Shown here in pieces: positions 1 to 11,306 of a stretch of 64,000 nucleotides of DNA. The DNA is from Streptomyces sp. I6 (lineage in GTDB: Bacteria; Actinomycetota; Actinomycetes; Streptomycetales; Streptomycetaceae). Position numbers and translations under genes: made by a program. The stretch is from the NCBI GenBank assembly GCA_003725745.1, contig RHDP01000001.1:6179501-6243500 (forward strand), in the 5' to 3' direction. The notes below the pieces were generated by a model. It was not told the DNA's origin. It made no database searches and saw only the letters and a list, made by a program, of their open reading frames with translations. How positions within the stretch are numbered: the first letter of the stretch is position 1; each line of letters opens with the position of its first letter.

Positions 1-1192
1 GCCGGACGCAGGGCGTAGACGTGGTCGGCCAGCTCCTGTGCCGTGCCCTCGCCCTCCTTCTCCGACCAGAGCCACTGGCTGTAGCGGGCGAAGCCCTCGT
101 TGATCCAGATGTCCTTCCAGCCCTTCACCGAGACGCTGTCCCCGTACCACTGGTGGGCCATCTCGTGGACGACCACCGAGACGTTCGCGCCGGCCGCGAA
201 CTGCCGGGGGCTGTAGAAGGGCCGGGTCTGCGTCTCCAGGGCGTACCCGCTGGGTACGTTCGGGACATAGCCGCCGAGCGCGTTGAACGGGTACGGGCCG
301 AAGACGCCCTCCAGCCACTCCACGACCTCGGCGGTCCGCTCGACGCTGGCCCGCGCCGCGCCCGCGTGGTCCCCGAGGTCCTTGCTGTAGGCGTTGAGGA
401 CCGGCAGGCCGTTCGCGGTCGTGTCCGTGGTGATGTCGAACCTCCCGACGGCCAGCGTGGCCAGATACGTGGCCTGCGGTCTGTCGGACCGCCAGTTCCA
501 GCGGGTCCAGCCGAGCCGTGACGACCGTGACCGCAGCACGCCGTTGCTGATGGCCTGGGTTCCGTCCGGGACCGCGACGGAGATGTCGAAGGTGGCCTTG
601 TCGAGCGGGTGGTCGTTGGACGGGAACCACCACACGGCCGAGGCCGGCTCCTGCGCGGCGACACCGCCGTCCGGGGTGCGGTGCCAGGCGGTCCACCCGC
701 CGATCTTCAGCTCGGAGGGCTTTCCCGCGTACCGGACGACCACCGAGACCGTGCGGTTCTTCCGCAGCGGTGTGACGGGCGTGATCTCCAGCTCGTGGTC
801 GCCGCTCCGGGTGAACGCCGCCTCGCGGCCGTTCACCCGCACCTCGCTGACCGTGAGACCGAAGTCCAGGTTGAACCGGGAGAGGTCCTGCAGGGCGGTC
901 GCGATGATCGTCGCCGTCCCCTCCAGCAGATCCGTCGCAGGCCGGTACTTCAGCCGGAGGTCGTAGTGCGAGACGTCGTAGCCGCCGTTTCCGCTGGCCG
1001 GGTAGTAGGGGTCGCCGGCGCCCGGGGCCCGGGCGCGCCGCCGTCACCCGGGGACCCTCCCGGGCCTCCCGCGGCTGCGGACGCCGGGACCAGCAGCAGA
1101 AGCGATGCGGAAAGCACGCCGGCAACGAGGAGTCCGCGGTGCACGGACGCTCCCGGTGCCTGGGGCGGATGTTCTCGCCGGAACCCGTTCAC
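1..1192 (-). CDS. M1 family zinc metallopeptidase, secreted; C-terminus cut by window edge, one frameshift
   Basis: Exported aminopeptidase-N-like metallopeptidase. The N-terminus is a signal peptide: GTG start, basic residues, then a hydrophobic stretch LLVAGVLSASLLLLVPASAAA. After it comes the M1 beta-sheet domain (YYPASGNGGYDVSHYDLRLKY) and the zinc site HEMAHQ near base 150-167, followed 18 residues on by the third ligand in WINEGFA; gluzincin family knowledge assigns these residues. The signal peptide and the catalytic domain are in different frames. Adding one base to the G/C run at about 1021-1033 joins them, and the catalytic frame has a TGA just upstream, so it cannot start alone. 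A 26-codon ORF (ATG at 1269, with an AGGACAGGAG-like RBS) ends in a GTGA overlap with the GTG start and may be a leader or a true N-terminal extension. The gene runs off the left edge before its C-terminal domain. Confidence 0.85.
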
Positions 1193-2281
1193 CCGCCCGA
1201 CACTCCCTCATGCCCACGGCGCCCGCCGTGGTGCGATCGCCGGCCGGCCGGCACGCCGGGTGTCTCCATGTGCGACTCCTGTCCTCGTACGGCTCACTAG
1301 CGCCCCCTTTTGCACGGCAGTTGACGGGAGTACCGTCCGCTCCCATGCCGATACGTGTGCACCGCATGGGACGCGGCGGCGAACCCGCCGCCGCGCCGGC
1401 CGCGGCCTCCCCGGCGTCCGTACCCGCCCCGCGGACACACGCACACGCGGCGGCGTCCCGGGAGAGCGGACCCGGCCACGGGCACCGCGGCGCGACACGG
1501 GGACGAGCACCGGGCGGCACCCGGCCCGAGGACGACTCGGGCGGCCGGAACGGCCGCGTCACCGCCGGCCTCGTCCGGCCGGGGGAAGAACCGGCGCGAC
1601 ATGGCCGGAACGTACCCGCCGTCACGGACACCGCCCCGTATTACTCCTGCTGCGGGCGCGGCACCGCGAGCCGTGAGAGAAACGACCGCCCGGACCGCCC
1701 GGACCGCGCCGACCGCGATCCCGCCACCGTCCCGCTTGACCACGGCGGCCGCCCGGTGCCGCGCAGCCGCCTCGGCTCCGGCTCCAGGGGCCCGAGCCGC
1801 TCCGGCGGCCGCGTTGGCGCCGGGGCTCGCTCCGTCACCCCGTCGGCCGGGGCAGCCGCCGGCGCCCGGCCCGCCCGCGGCACCGAGGCCGGGGACCGGC
1901 ACCCGGATGGCGGGTACGCCGGCCCCCTCGGCCTCCTCGGCCTCCACGGCGCCCGGGAGTTCGCCGGCCCTTCCGCCATCAGCGCGATGGACCACGTCCA
2001 CCGCGCCCCACCCTGATCCACGCTGATCCACCGCGCCCCGTCCCGACCTCGTCCGTCCCGCCCCGTCCGTCCCGACCTCACCCGTCCCGCCCCCGTCCGT
2101 CCTGCCCTTACCCCTCCCCTCCCCGCCCCGGCCCCGCCGCGCCGCGGCTGCCGTCCGCCGGCGGTACGCCTTTGCGCGTACGGGCCACCACCGCCCCGCG
2201 GTTCGGACCGCCCCCGGCCACCCGGCTCGACGGCGTCGCCGCACCCCATCCGATCCGACCAGCCCACGGAGGCAGCAACTG
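1193..2281. other. Intergenic region between divergent M1 and M14 peptidase genes
   Basis: About 1.1 kb with no convincing gene; open frames on both strands are GC-bias shadows without family signatures. The part near 2030-2130 is a pyrimidine-rich low-complexity tract made of CCGTCC/CCCGTCC-like repeats. The last 25 bases hold the GGAGG ribosome binding site of the M14 gene. The left part must carry the promoter of the M1 gene, but I see no clear -10/-35 pair. Confidence 0.5.
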
Positions 2282-3574
2282 ATGCACCGACGTATCCGCA
2301 CCCTCGCCGTGGCCGTCTGCGCACTGGCGGCCACCGGCGCCGCCGTAACCGCGCCCGACCAGGCCGCTGCCGCGCACCCCGGCCTCCCGCACACCGGATT
2401 CGAGTCCTCAGGAGGTGCGCGCTGGACCACGCAGCCGGAGGAGTGGGCGTTCCTGACCGCCGTCGACCGGTCGAGCGACCGGGTGTCGCTGCGCACCATC
2501 GGCACCACCGCACAGGGGCGTCCGCTCCAGCTCGTGCGCATCGGCGGTGACCGGCCCACGGCCAACACCATGCTGCTGATCTGCAGTCAGCACGGTGACG
2601 AGCCCTCCGGACGCGAGGCGTGCCTCACCACGGTCCGCGACTTCGCCCGGGCGAGGGATGCCGCGACCCGCCGCTTCCTGGACCGTACGACCGTCCTCGT
2701 CATCCCGACCGCCAACCCCGACGGGCGCGCGGCCGGCACCCGCGGCAACGCCGACGGCATGGATGTCAACCGCGACCACATCGCGCTGCGGACCGCCGAG
2801 GGCCGTGCCGTGGCCGCCGTCATCCGCGACAGCAGGCCCGACGTGGTCTACGACCTGCACGAGTACAACACCACGCCCCGCTACTACGAGAAGGACCTGC
2901 TCGCGCTCTGGCCGCGCAACCTCAACACGTCGCCGGACGTTCGCCGGGAGGCGCACACCCTCTCCGAGCAGTATGTGCGGCCCGGCGCCGAGGAGGCCGG
3001 GTACAGCAGCGGCGTCTACGGCATCTGGACCGATCCCGTCACCGGTGACCCCGTCCGGCAGGTCGCCGGCGACGGCCAGGAGCGCATCCTGCGCAACACG
3101 GCGGGCGTGAAGCACTCCGTCGGCCTGCTGGTGGAGACCCGGGTCGACGCCCTCACCGACGCCGAGTTGGCGGACCCCGCCGTCAACAACCGGCGCCGGG
3201 TCCACTCCCAGCTCGCGGCGCTGAAGGGCGCCTTCGCATTCGCCGGCGAGCGGCGCGGCCGGATCGAGGCCGCGACGACCTCGGCCCGGCTCGCCGGGTT
3301 CGCCGACCGCGGCCCGGTGTGGACCGGCGGCGCCGACAACGACCCCGCGGCACCCGACGAGACCATCCAGGACCCACCCTGCGGCTACCGGCTCACGGCC
3401 GCCCAGTACACCGAGTTCCAGGACGAACTCGCCCTGCACGGCGTGGTCTCCCGGCCCACGCCGGACGGCGCGTTCGTACCGCTGCGGCAGTCACTGCGGG
3501 CACTCGTGCCCCTGCTACTCGACGAGCGTGCCGCGTACCGCCTCACGACCGGGAGTCCGATCACCCGCTGCTGA
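2282..3574 (+). CDS. M14 family zinc carboxypeptidase, secreted
   Basis: Extracellular metallocarboxypeptidase of the M14 (carboxypeptidase A) fold, 430 aa. Residues 1-31 are a signal peptide ([10 protein letters not shown]... ending AAAA-HP). The zinc site is visible: H104 and E107 in [11 protein letters not shown], and H193 in YDLHEYN. The substrate-binding stretch NPDGR...MDVNRDH lies between them, and E285 in LVETRVDA is the candidate catalytic glutamate. The C-terminal third (ERRGRIEAA... to ITRC) is typical of actinobacterial secreted members. The start is chosen from ATG with GGAGG eight bases upstream. It probably trims peptides or wall stems outside the cell; the substrate cannot be told from sequence. 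Confidence 0.88.
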   Translation: MHRRIRTLAVAVCALAATGAAVTAPDQAAAAHPGLPHTGFESSGGARWTTQPEEWAFLTAVDRSSDRVSLRTIGTTAQGRPLQLVRIGGDRPTANTMLLICSQHGDEPSGREACLTTVRDFARARDAATRRFLDRTTVLVIPTANPDGRAAGTRGNADGMDVNRDHIALRTAEGRAVAAVIRDSRPDVVYDLHEYNTTPRYYEKDLLALWPRNLNTSPDVRREAHTLSEQYVRPGAEEAGYSSGVYGIWTDPVTGDPVRQVAGDGQERILRNTAGVKHSVGLLVETRVDALTDAELADPAVNNRRRVHSQLAALKGAFAFAGERRGRIEAATTSARLAGFADRGPVWTGGADNDPAAPDETIQDPPCGYRLTAAQYTEFQDELALHGVVSRPTPDGAFVPLRQSLRALVPLLLDERAAYRLTTGSPITRC

Positions 3575-3590
3575 TTCCGTATGATTCTCG

Positions 3591-3607
3591 CCTCCTGTGG
3601 TAGGAGG
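3591..3607 (+). other. Small hairpin between M14 peptidase and BCCT transporter
   Basis: A perfect 6-bp inverted repeat, CCTCCT-gtggt-AGGAGG, lies 17 bases after the M14 stop. It has no U-tract. It could be a weak terminator, or it could hide the AGGAGG that follows; too short to decide. Confidence 0.3.
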
Positions 3608-3657
3608 GCCTCAGGAGAGCGAAACCCCGGCTCCGTTCACCCGCGAAAGGGCCCTCA

Positions 3658-5366
3658 GTGCCGCATGACGACCCATCCGACGCAAGACGGCAGGCGGACC
3701 CGGGTACTTCTCGGGTGACGGACATCCCCGGGCCGCCGGAGCCGACGAGGCGCGGGACCGTCACGGACCGGGTGGTCTTCGGGGTCACCGCCGTCCTCAC
3801 GGTCGCGTTCGTGCTCTGGGGGGCCTTCGCCACGGACACCCTCGCGCGGGTGTCCAGCAGCATGCTCGCGGGACTCATCCGCAACGGCGGCTGGGCGTTC
3901 GTCCTGGCCGCATCCGGTTTCGTGATCTTCGCGCTCTGGCTCGCCATGAGCCGCTACGGGCGGATCCCGCTCGGACGGGAGGACGAGGGGCCCGAGTTCC
4001 GCACCGTCTCCTGGATCGCGATGATGTTCAGCGCGGGTATGGGCATCGGCCTGATGTTCTACGGAGTCAGCGAGCCCCTCGCGCACTTCACCGACCCGCC
4101 GCCGGGTACCGATCCCGCCGACGCGGCGCAGGCCATGGAGACGGCGATGGCCACGACCCTGTTCCACTGGACGCTGCACCCGTGGGCCATCTACGCCGTC
4201 GTCGGGCTCGCCATCGCCTACAGCACCTTCCGGCGCCGCCGCCGCCAGACGGTGAGCGCGGTCTTCGAGCCGCTGATCGGCAGGAAGCACGCCCGAGGCT
4301 GGGGCGGCCGGCTCATCGACATCCTCGCCATCTTCGCCACGCTGTTCGGCTCGGCCGCCTCCCTCGGACTCGGCGCCCTCCAGATCGGCAGCGGAGTCAG
4401 CGAACTGGGCTGGATGACCAGGGTGAGCACGGCGCTGCTCGTCGTCATCATCGCCGTGCTGACGCTCGCCTTCGTCCTCTCCGCCGTGTCCGGCATCGAG
4501 AAGGGCATCCAGTGGCTGTCCAACACCAACATGGTGCTGGCCCTGCTGCTCGCCGTGTTCCTCTTCGTCGCCGGGCCGACCATCATCGTGCTCGACCTGC
4601 TGCCCACCTCGATCGCCACCTACTTCGGCGAACTGCCGCAGCTGATCGGCCGCACCGAGGCGTCCAGCGGCGCCGGGGTCGCCGACTGGCTCGGCAGCTG
4701 GACGGTCTTCTACTGGGCCTGGTGGATCTCGTGGACGCCGTTCGTGGGCATGTTCATCGCCCGCATCAGCCGGGCCGGACCATCCGCCAGTTCGTCGGCG
4801 GCGTGATCCTGGTGCCCAGCACCGTCAGCCTCTGCTGGTTCGCGATCTTCGGCGGTACGGCGATGACGCTCCAGGAGCGCGGCCGCCTCGGCGACGAGAC
4901 CACGCCCGAGGGCCAGTTGTTCGCCGTGCTGCAGCAGTACCCGGCGGCCACGGTGACGAGCCTGCTCGTGATGGTCCTGGTCGCCATCTTCTTCGTCTCC
5001 GGCGCCGATGCGGCGTCCCTGGTGATGGGGACGCTCTCGCAGAAGGGCGCCCTGGAACCGGGCCGCTTCGTCGTGGTGTTCTGGGGCAGTGTCACCGGTG
5101 CCGTGGCGGCCGTGATGCTGCTGATCGGCGGGGGGAAGGGGGACGCCCTCGCGGGACTGCAGAACCTCACCATCCTCGTCGCGGCACCGTTCCTGGTGGT
5201 GATGACCGCGATGTGCTTCGCGCTGATGCGCGATCTGCGCCATGACCCGATCATCCTGCGCGGCCGGCGCGGGGAGGAGGCCGTCGAACTCGCGGTCATC
5301 GCGGGACACGAGAGGTACGACGGCGACTTCGAACTCCGCATCGGGCCCACGCCGCCGGAGAAGTGA
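3658..5366 (+). CDS. BCCT family osmolyte (betaine/choline/carnitine) transporter, one frameshift
   Basis: Twelve-helix inner-membrane sodium- or proton-coupled transporter for betaine-type solutes. It has the glycine-rich segment GMGIGLMFYGVSEP (about residue 127) and the tryptophan-rich core WAWWISWTPFVGMFIARIS that mark the BCCT family. The frame breaks right after that core: 'ISRAGP' replaces the expected 'ISRGRTIRQFVGG', which resumes one frame away. Adding a G to the GGG run at 4772-4774 restores a 569-aa protein of normal BCCT length. The N-terminus (PHDDPSDARRQADPG...) is a hydrophilic tail; the GTG start at 3658 is the first in frame. The gene stands alone, which fits osmotic-stress control. 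Substrate not assignable. Confidence 0.87.
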
Positions 5367-5771
5367 CCCCCGGCCCCGGGTGCGGTCCGGCCGTCGGACG
5401 GCCTGCCCCGGGTCAGCATCGAGTGACCGCCGGCCCCCGGCGGTCCTGTCCGGCCGGAGCACGCTCCGTCCGGACGCCGTCCGGGGCCGTCGTCCCGGTC
5501 CGCCCGCCGCGAACGGCGGCCGCCGGCCCCGGCCGTTCCACCGGTCCGCCGCAGCTCCGCCGGGCCCACGGCGGTCGTGCCGGGCCCACGGCGGTCGTGC
5601 CGGGCCCGCCGCCGGCGCGCCGGACGGGCCGCACCTCCGCGGCCCGTCCGGAAGCCCCGGTCGCTCCGCCGCGAGGAGCTACCGGCCTCCTCGCGCCCGC
5701 ACGGGCCGGAGGCCCCCGCCCCGCGGGCGGGCGACGCGGCCGTCGCAGCGAGCCCTAGACTCGTCCCCCTG
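5367..5771. other. Intergenic region with terminator-like hairpin and tandem repeat
   Basis: About 400 bp, extremely GC-rich, with no credible gene. Just after the BCCT stop, GTCCG-gccgt-CGGAC (5385-5399) can form a hairpin that may end the transcript. The middle holds the 20-bp tandem duplication listed separately. The right end carries the promoter region of the ABC-F gene, with no recognisable motif. Confidence 0.45.
5561..5608. repeat. 20-bp tandem repeat, 2.4 copies
   Basis: The unit CCGGGCCCACGGCGGTCGTG occurs at 5561-5580 and again, identically, at 5581-5600, followed by the first eight bases of a third copy. The identity suggests a recent slippage or duplication event in noncoding DNA. 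Confidence 0.9.
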
Positions 5772-7433
5772 ATGACCGCAACCCTCGTCGCCAAGGACCT
5801 CGCCGCCGGACACGGCGACCGCACGCTCTTCGCCGGGCTCGACCTCGTCGTCGCGCCCGGCGACGTGATCGGCCTCGTCGGCGCCAACGGCGCCGGGAAG
5901 TCCACTCTGCTCCGGCTGCTCGCCGGACTCGACGCCCCGGAACACGGCGAGGTGCGGCTGTCCCCGCCGACCGCCGCGGTGGGCCACCTCCCGCAGGAGC
6001 CGGAGCGGCGCCACGGGGAGACGGTACGGGGGTTCCTCGCCCGCCGTACCGGGGTCGCCGCCGCCCAGAGGGCGATGGATGAGGCCGCCCAGGGCCTCGC
6101 CGACGGCACGCCGGGTGCCGACGACGCCTACGCGGCGAGCCTGGAGCGCTGGCTGGCGCTCGGCGGCGCCGACCTCGACGAGCGCGCCGAGGAGGTCGCC
6201 GGTTCGCTGGGCCTCCACACCGGCCTCGACGCGGGCCTCCACACCGGCCTCGACCGGCCGATGACCGCGCTCTCCGGCGGCCAGGCGGCCCGGGCCCAAC
6301 TCGCCTCCCTGCTGCTGTCCCGCTACGACGTCTTCCTCCTCGACGAGCCGACCAACGACCTCGACCTGGACGGGCTGGAGCGGTTGGAGCGCTTCGCCAC
6401 CGGCCTGCGCGCCGGCACCGTCGTCGTCAGCCACGACCGGGAGTTCCTCTCCCGTACCGTCACCAAGGTCCTCGAACTCGACCTCGCCCAGCAGCAGATC
6501 ACGCTCTACGGCGGCGGCTACGCCGCGTATCTGGAGGAACGCGAGACCGCACGGAGGCACGCCCGCGAGGACTACGAGGAGTACGCCGACAAGAGGGCCG
6601 CCCTCGAAGGCCGGGCCCGGATGCAGCGCTCCTGGATGGACAAGGGCGTCAGGAACGCGCGGCGCAGGGCCGGCGACAACGACAAGATCGGCCGCAAGTT
6701 CCGCAGCGAGGCGAGCGAGAAGCAGGCCGCGAAGGCGCGCCAGACCCAGCGCATGATCGAACGCCTCGAGGTGGTCGAGGAACCCCGCAAGGAGTGGGAG
6801 CTGCGCATGGAGATCGCGGCCGCGCCCCGCTCGGGGTCGGTCGTCGCGACCCTCCGCGACGCGGAGGTGCGGCGGGGCGACTTCCCCTTCGGCCCGGTGT
6901 CCCTGCGGATCGATTTCGGCGACCGGGTCGCCGTCACCGGTGCCAACGGCGCGGGCAAGTCGACCCTGCTCGCCGCACTCCTCGGCAGGCTCACCCTGGA
7001 CGCCGGGCACTCGGTCCTCGGCTCCGGCGTCGTCGTCGGCGAGATCGACCAGGCCCGCCGGCTGTTCCACGGTACGGACGCGCTGCTGGACGCGTTCTGC
7101 GCGGCGGCCCCCGGCACCGAACCCGCCGACGTCCGCACCCTGCTCGCCAAGTTCGGCCTCAAGGCGGACCATGTACTGCGCCCGGCCGTCGGCCTGTCCC
7201 CGGGCGAGCGGACCCGCGCGGCCCTGGCCCTGCTCCAGGGCCGGGGCGTCAATCTGCTCGTGCTCGACGAGCCCACGAACCATCTCGACCTGCCCGCCAT
7301 CGAGCAGCTCGAGTCCGCGCTCGCCTCCTACCCGGGCACGCTGCTGCTGGTCACCCACGACCGCCGGATGCTGGACGCCGTCCGCACGACCCGGCGCCTG
7401 GAGGTGGCGCACGGCAAGGTCACCGAGCGCTGA
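5772..7433 (+). CDS. ABC-F family ATP-binding protein (ribosome-associated)
   Basis: 553-aa soluble protein with two ABC ATPase domains and no membrane segments, the layout of ABC-F translation factors, which act at the ribosomal E-site; some members give antibiotic resistance. Domain 1 has Walker [10 protein letters not shown] (about residue 37), signature LSGGQ (about 167) and Walker [16 protein letters not shown]. Domain 2 has Walker [10 protein letters not shown] (about 391), LSPGERTR and [16 protein letters not shown]. Between them lies the charged linker ([20 protein letters not shown], then [19 protein letters not shown]). An eight-residue in-frame duplication (GLHTGLDA) lies just before the first LSGGQ. 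The start is ATG at 5772; upstream in-frame sequence is low-complexity. Resistance versus housekeeping role cannot be told from sequence. Confidence 0.88.
   Translation: MTATLVAKDLAAGHGDRTLFAGLDLVVAPGDVIGLVGANGAGKSTLLRLLAGLDAPEHGEVRLSPPTAAVGHLPQEPERRHGETVRGFLARRTGVAAAQRAMDEAAQGLADGTPGADDAYAASLERWLALGGADLDERAEEVAGSLGLHTGLDAGLHTGLDRPMTALSGGQAARAQLASLLLSRYDVFLLDEPTNDLDLDGLERLERFATGLRAGTVVVSHDREFLSRTVTKVLELDLAQQQITLYGGGYAAYLEERETARRHAREDYEEYADKRAALEGRARMQRSWMDKGVRNARRRAGDNDKIGRKFRSEASEKQAAKARQTQRMIERLEVVEEPRKEWELRMEIAAAPRSGSVVATLRDAEVRRGDFPFGPVSLRIDFGDRVAVTGANGAGKSTLLAALLGRLTLDAGHSVLGSGVVVGEIDQARRLFHGTDALLDAFCAAAPGTEPADVRTLLAKFGLKADHVLRPAVGLSPGERTRAALALLQGRGVNLLVLDEPTNHLDLPAIEQLESALASYPGTLLLVTHDRRMLDAVRTTRRLEVAHGKVTER
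6209..6254 (+). repeat. 24-bp in-frame direct duplication inside the ABC-F gene
   Basis: Two identical 22-bp blocks, GGGCCTCCACACCGGCCTCGAC with two bases between them, give a duplicated GLHTGLD in the first ATPase domain. The period is 24 bp, so the frame is kept. Confidence 0.85.
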
Positions 7434-7831
7434 CAGGGCGCTTCGTCCCGGCGGGACTGTCTGAGGAGTCCGGGCGGCGAGGCGACGTCAGGCGGTGGGG
7501 TGCGTGACGATCGGGTCCGGCGGACCCGTCGGGTCTGCGGTTGCATGTGAGGCCACCCGTCTCCGGCGTCGAGCTGTCGCCGCCGATGGTGGAGCAACTG
7601 CGAACCAGGGCCGATGAAGCGACGATCCCCGTGATCGTCGGCGACATGGCGACCACCCTCGCCGCGCGCGGCGGACAGAGCCGGTGCTCGGGATGCCGCC
7701 CAGGGCCGCCCCGGGCGGCTCTGGGCGGCTGCGGTGCCGCCGCCGATCCGGCGCGCGGTGCCGAACGGCCCGCGGAGGCGGCACCCGGGGCAACCGGCCG
7801 CGCGAACACCGGCCGCGCGGCCGGGGCGTGG
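7434..7831. other. Intergenic region between convergent ABC-F and tex genes
   Basis: About 400 bp. It holds a short methyltransferase-like remnant (listed separately) and GC-rich sequence with CCGGCCGCGCG-type repeats near 7795-7822 that could form stem-loops. No intact gene is seen. Confidence 0.5.
7559..7664 (+). pseudogene. Remnant of a class I SAM-dependent methyltransferase
   Basis: In one forward frame about 35 residues read like the middle of a Rossmann methyltransferase: V[18 protein letters not shown], then [11 protein letters not shown]. This is strand beta-2 with the acidic SAM-binding residue (GVELS), then the beta-3 / acidic-loop segment (VGDMAT). Neither the upstream glycine-rich loop nor the downstream beta-4 and beta-5 are present; after ATTLAARGG the frame turns into GC-rich noise. 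It is a relic, too short to be a functional gene. The assignment rests on the motif pair only. Confidence 0.55.
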
Positions 7832-10218
7832 TCAGCGCCTGCCGCCTCCCCTGCCGTCCAGCAGACCGGCCCGGCGCAGCGCGTCCGCCATCGCGCTGTT
7901 GGCGGGGGCGCCGCCTGACGGCCCGAGCCCGAGCCCGATGCAGAGCCGACGGCGGGGCGGCGGTCACGGCCGCCCCGGCGCTGCTGCTGCGGCGGCCGGC
8001 CGCCGCCCTGGTCGCGGCGCCGGCCGCCACCGCCGCCCGGTTGCGCCGCTGCCTCGTCGTCCAGCCGCAGCGTCAGCGAGATCCGCTTGCGCGGGATGTC
8101 GATGTCGAGGACCCGCACCTTGACCACGTCGCCCGGCTTCACCACGTCCCGAGGGTCCTTGACGAACGTGCGCGACATCGCCGAGACGTGCACCAGGCCG
8201 TCCTGGTGGACGCCGACGTCCACGAACGCCCCGAACGCCGCCACGTTGGTGACGACACCTTCCAGCACCATCCCGGACGCCAGGTCGGAGATCTTCTCGA
8301 CCCCGTCCTTGAAGGCCGCCGTCCGGAACGCCGGACGAGGGTCGCGCCCCGGCTTCTCCAGCTCCCGCAGGATGTCCGTCACCGTCGGCAGGCCGAAGGT
8401 CTCGTCGACGAAGTCGTCCGGGCGCAGCGACCGCAGCACCCCCGTGTTGCCGATGAGCGACGCGACCTCGCTGCCGGTCGTCTTCACCATGCGCCGCACC
8501 ACCGGGTAGGCCTCGGGGTGCACGCTGGACGCGTCCAGCGGGTCGTCGCCGCCGCGGATCCGCAGGAAGCCCGCGCACTGCTCGTACGCCTTCGGGCCGA
8601 GCCGCGTCACGTTCCTGAGTTCCCTGCGGGAGCGGAACGGGCCGTTCTGGTCGCGGTGGGCCACGATGTTCTCGGCGAGGCCGGCACCGATGCCCGAGAC
8701 CCGGGACAGCAGCGGCGCCGAGGCGGTGTTCACATCGACGCCGACGCCGTTCACACAGTCCTCGACGACCGCGTCCAGTGAGCGCGAGAGCTTCACCTCG
8801 GAGAGGTCGTGCTGGTACTGGCCCACGCCGATCGACTTGGGGTCGATCTTCACCAGCTCGGCGAGGGGGTCCTGCAGCCGGCGGGCGATGGACACCGCGC
8901 CACGCAGCGAGACGTCGAGGCCCGGCAGTTCCTGCGAGGCGAACGCGGACGCCGAGTACACCGACGCGCCCGCCTCCGACACCATCACCTTGGTGAGCTT
9001 CAGCTCGGGGTGCTTCGCGATGAGGTCGGCGGCCAGCCTGTCCGTCTCCCGGGACGCCGTGCCGTTGCCGATGGCGACCAGCTCGACGGCGTGCTCCTTG
9101 GCCAGCCGGGCCAGCTTCGCCAGCGACTCGTCCCACTTGTTCGCGGGCACGTGCGGGTAGACCGTCTCGGTGGCGACGACCTTGCCGGTCGCGTCCACCA
9201 CCGCCACCTTCACTCCCGTGCGGAAGCCGGGGTCGAGGCCCAGCGTCGCCCGGGTCCCGGCGGGGGCGGCGAGCAGCAGGTCCCGCAGGTTGGCGGCGAA
9301 GACCCGTACCGCCTCGTCCTCGGCGGCCGTCCGCAGCCTCAGCCGGAGATCGATGCCGAGGTGTACGAGGATCCGGGTCCGCCAGGCCCAGCGCACCGTG
9401 TCCAGCAGCCACTTGTCCGCCGGCCGGCCCCGGTCGGCCACGTCGAACCGGCGGGCGACCATGCCCTCGTACGTCGAAGGACCCTCCGCGGGCTCCTCCG
9501 GCTCCAGCTCCAGGCTGAGCACGTCCTCCTTCTCGCCGCGGAGCATCGCGAGCACGCGGTGCGAGGGGAGTTCGGTGAACGGCTCGGCGAAGTCGAAGTA
9601 GTCGGCGAACTTCGCGCCGGCCTCCTCCTTGCCGTCGCGGACCTTCGCCGCCAGCCGGCCCCGGGTCCACATCCGCTCCCGCAGCTCGCCGATGAGGTCG
9701 GCGTCCTCGGAGAAGCGCTCGGTGAGGATGGCGCGGGCGCCCTCCAGCGCTGCCGCGGAGTCGGCGACGCCCTTGCCCGCGTCGACGAATGCGGCGGCGG
9801 CCACGAGGGGTTCGACCGTGGGGTCGCCGAGCAGTCCCTCGGCGAGCGGCTCCAGCCCGGCTTCGCGGGCGATCTGCGCCTTGGTCCTCCGCTTGGGCTT
9901 GAAGGGGAGGTAGACGTCCTCCAGACGGGCCTTGGTGTCGGCGGACCGGATCTGCGCCTCGAGCTCGTCGGTCAGCTTGCCCTGCTCGCGTACGGAGTCC
10001 AGGATCGCGGTCCGCCGCTCCTCCAGTTCCCGCAGATAGCGCAACCGCTCCTCGAGCGTGCGCAGCTGCGCGTCGTCGAGCATCTCGGTCGCTTCCTTGC
10101 GGTAGCGCGCGATGAACGGGACGGTGGACCCGCCGTCGAGCAGCTCGACGGCCGCCTTCACCTGCCGCTCCCGTACGCCGAGTTCCTCGGCGATCCTGCC
10201 TTCGATGGACGTCGTCAC
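7832..10218 (-). CDS. tex: Tex-family RNA-binding S1 protein, frameshift near the 3' end
   Basis: Cytoplasmic nucleic-acid-binding protein of the Tex/YhgF family, implicated elsewhere in transcription and stress phenotypes. Order of domains: N-terminal helical Tex_N ([14 protein letters not shown]), YqgF-like fold ([17 protein letters not shown], about 325), helix-hairpin-helix ([16 protein letters not shown], about 500) and C-terminal S1 domain ([20 protein letters not shown], about 640). The S1 domain is followed by a Gly/Arg/Gln-rich tail. As read, the frame runs far past the normal end. Adding one C to the run whose top-strand form is GGGGG at 7904-7908 gives the usual actinobacterial terminus [17 protein letters not shown]...RR and a stop at 7832 (795 aa). 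The start is GTG at 10218. Confidence 0.9.
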
Positions 10219-10434
10219 GGTTCCCGACTCGCCTTCCGATACCGGCTGTGCCTGCGAGGCCGCGCGGATGCGCGCCCGCGCGATCTCCTCGGCTGCATTC
10301 TGCCGGGTGGGCCGGGGCCGTGTCGCGTGTCCCCCGCTCCCGGCGCGTGCGTCGCCCGCGGCCGGCCGCGCCGCCGACGGGCGGGCCGGTGCCGGAACGG
10401 GGCGGCGACCAAGGCGGCGACGATGCGCCGGCGG

Positions 10435-11297
10435 TCAGTCCTTCCCGGTGAGGCCGTCGGGGAAGGCGCCGGCCGAGGCTGCGGCCAGGAGGAATCCGCG
10501 GCCCAGCTCGGTGAGGCGTTCCACGCCGTCCGCGCCCAGGTGCTCGTACGGGGCGAGGTCGAGCCGGTCGGTGTGCTCCTCCAGTTCCGCGCGGAGCGCC
10601 GTGCCCGCCTCGGTCAGCTCGCCGTCGCCGTCGAGCAGTCCCCGCTCGCGCAGCCGCTCGGAGGCCGCCTCCCAGTCGGTGCGCCGCCAGCCCCGGCTGG
10701 CGAGGATCCAGCGGGGTGACATGCCCTTGCCGGTCGCGGTGTGGCTGACCAGTGCCTCCAGCGGGTCGAGCCCGGCGGACAGCAGTGCGGCGAGATGGCC
10801 GTCGCCGCGGTGCTCGCGCAGCAGGGTCGCCGCGTGCCAGAGAACGAGGTGCGGTTCCTCGGGTACCGGCAGGTCGGCGTGTGCGGCGTACAGCGGGCGG
10901 GCGTGCCGGGTGCAGGCCTCGGTGGCCCTCAGCGCCAGGCGGGCGGCCTCCGCCATCTCCGGTGAGGAGACGGTGTCGTCGCCGAGCAGCCGGCGCAGTG
11001 TCGCGTCGACCGCCCGGGTGCGGGCCTCCAGCACCTCGGCGGGGAGGCGGTGTCCCAGACCGCGGGGAGGTGCCGGGCGATCAGCTCGTGGCTGAAGTTG
11101 TAGAACGCGGCCGCGACCGTGCCCGGTCCGACCGCGCCCAAGGCGGCGGCGCGGCCCGCGAAGTAGGCGGCGCTGGTGTCCTCGACGCCGATCAGCGCGA
11201 GTTCCCTCGCGTAGTCGGGCGAGAAGTACAGGGTGGAGTGGAGCGGGTTGACGGCGTTGTGGCAGCGGCGTCCCGCGCGCGGGTGGAGAGAACTCAT
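10435..11297 (-). CDS. SCO6745-family protein (helical, unknown function), one frameshift
   Basis: All-helical protein of a family widespread in actinobacteria and named after S. coelicolor SCO6745; the role is unknown, and a winged-helix-like C-terminus has been noted for relatives. Visible blocks are an N-terminal HNAVNPLHSTLYFSPD, a middle LVLWHAATLLREHRGDGHLAAL and a C-terminal winged-helix-like part (WEAASERLRERGLLDGDGELTEAG). The N-terminal 85 residues and the rest are in different frames. Adding one base to the run seen as GGGG at 11041-11044 joins WDTASP to AEVLEARTRAVD and gives 287 aa. The start is ATG at 11297. It stands alone and points away from the palindrome at 11541. Confidence 0.75.
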
Positions 11298-11306
11298 GCC
11301 CGAACG

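Noticed and set aside
1300-2270. Several 60-300-codon ORFs on both strands between the two peptidase genes
   Set aside because: No RBS, no motif, and Arg/Pro/Ala/Gly-biased composition; they are chance open frames in GC-rich DNA.
7420-7831. Long C-terminal extension of Tex
   Set aside because: It appears only after a frame shift in a C-run; the normal terminus [17 protein letters not shown] is present in the next frame with a stop at 7832.
8809-10719. 636-codon open frame on the plus strand opposite tex
   Set aside because: Composition typical of an antisense shadow; tex on the other strand has clear domains throughout.
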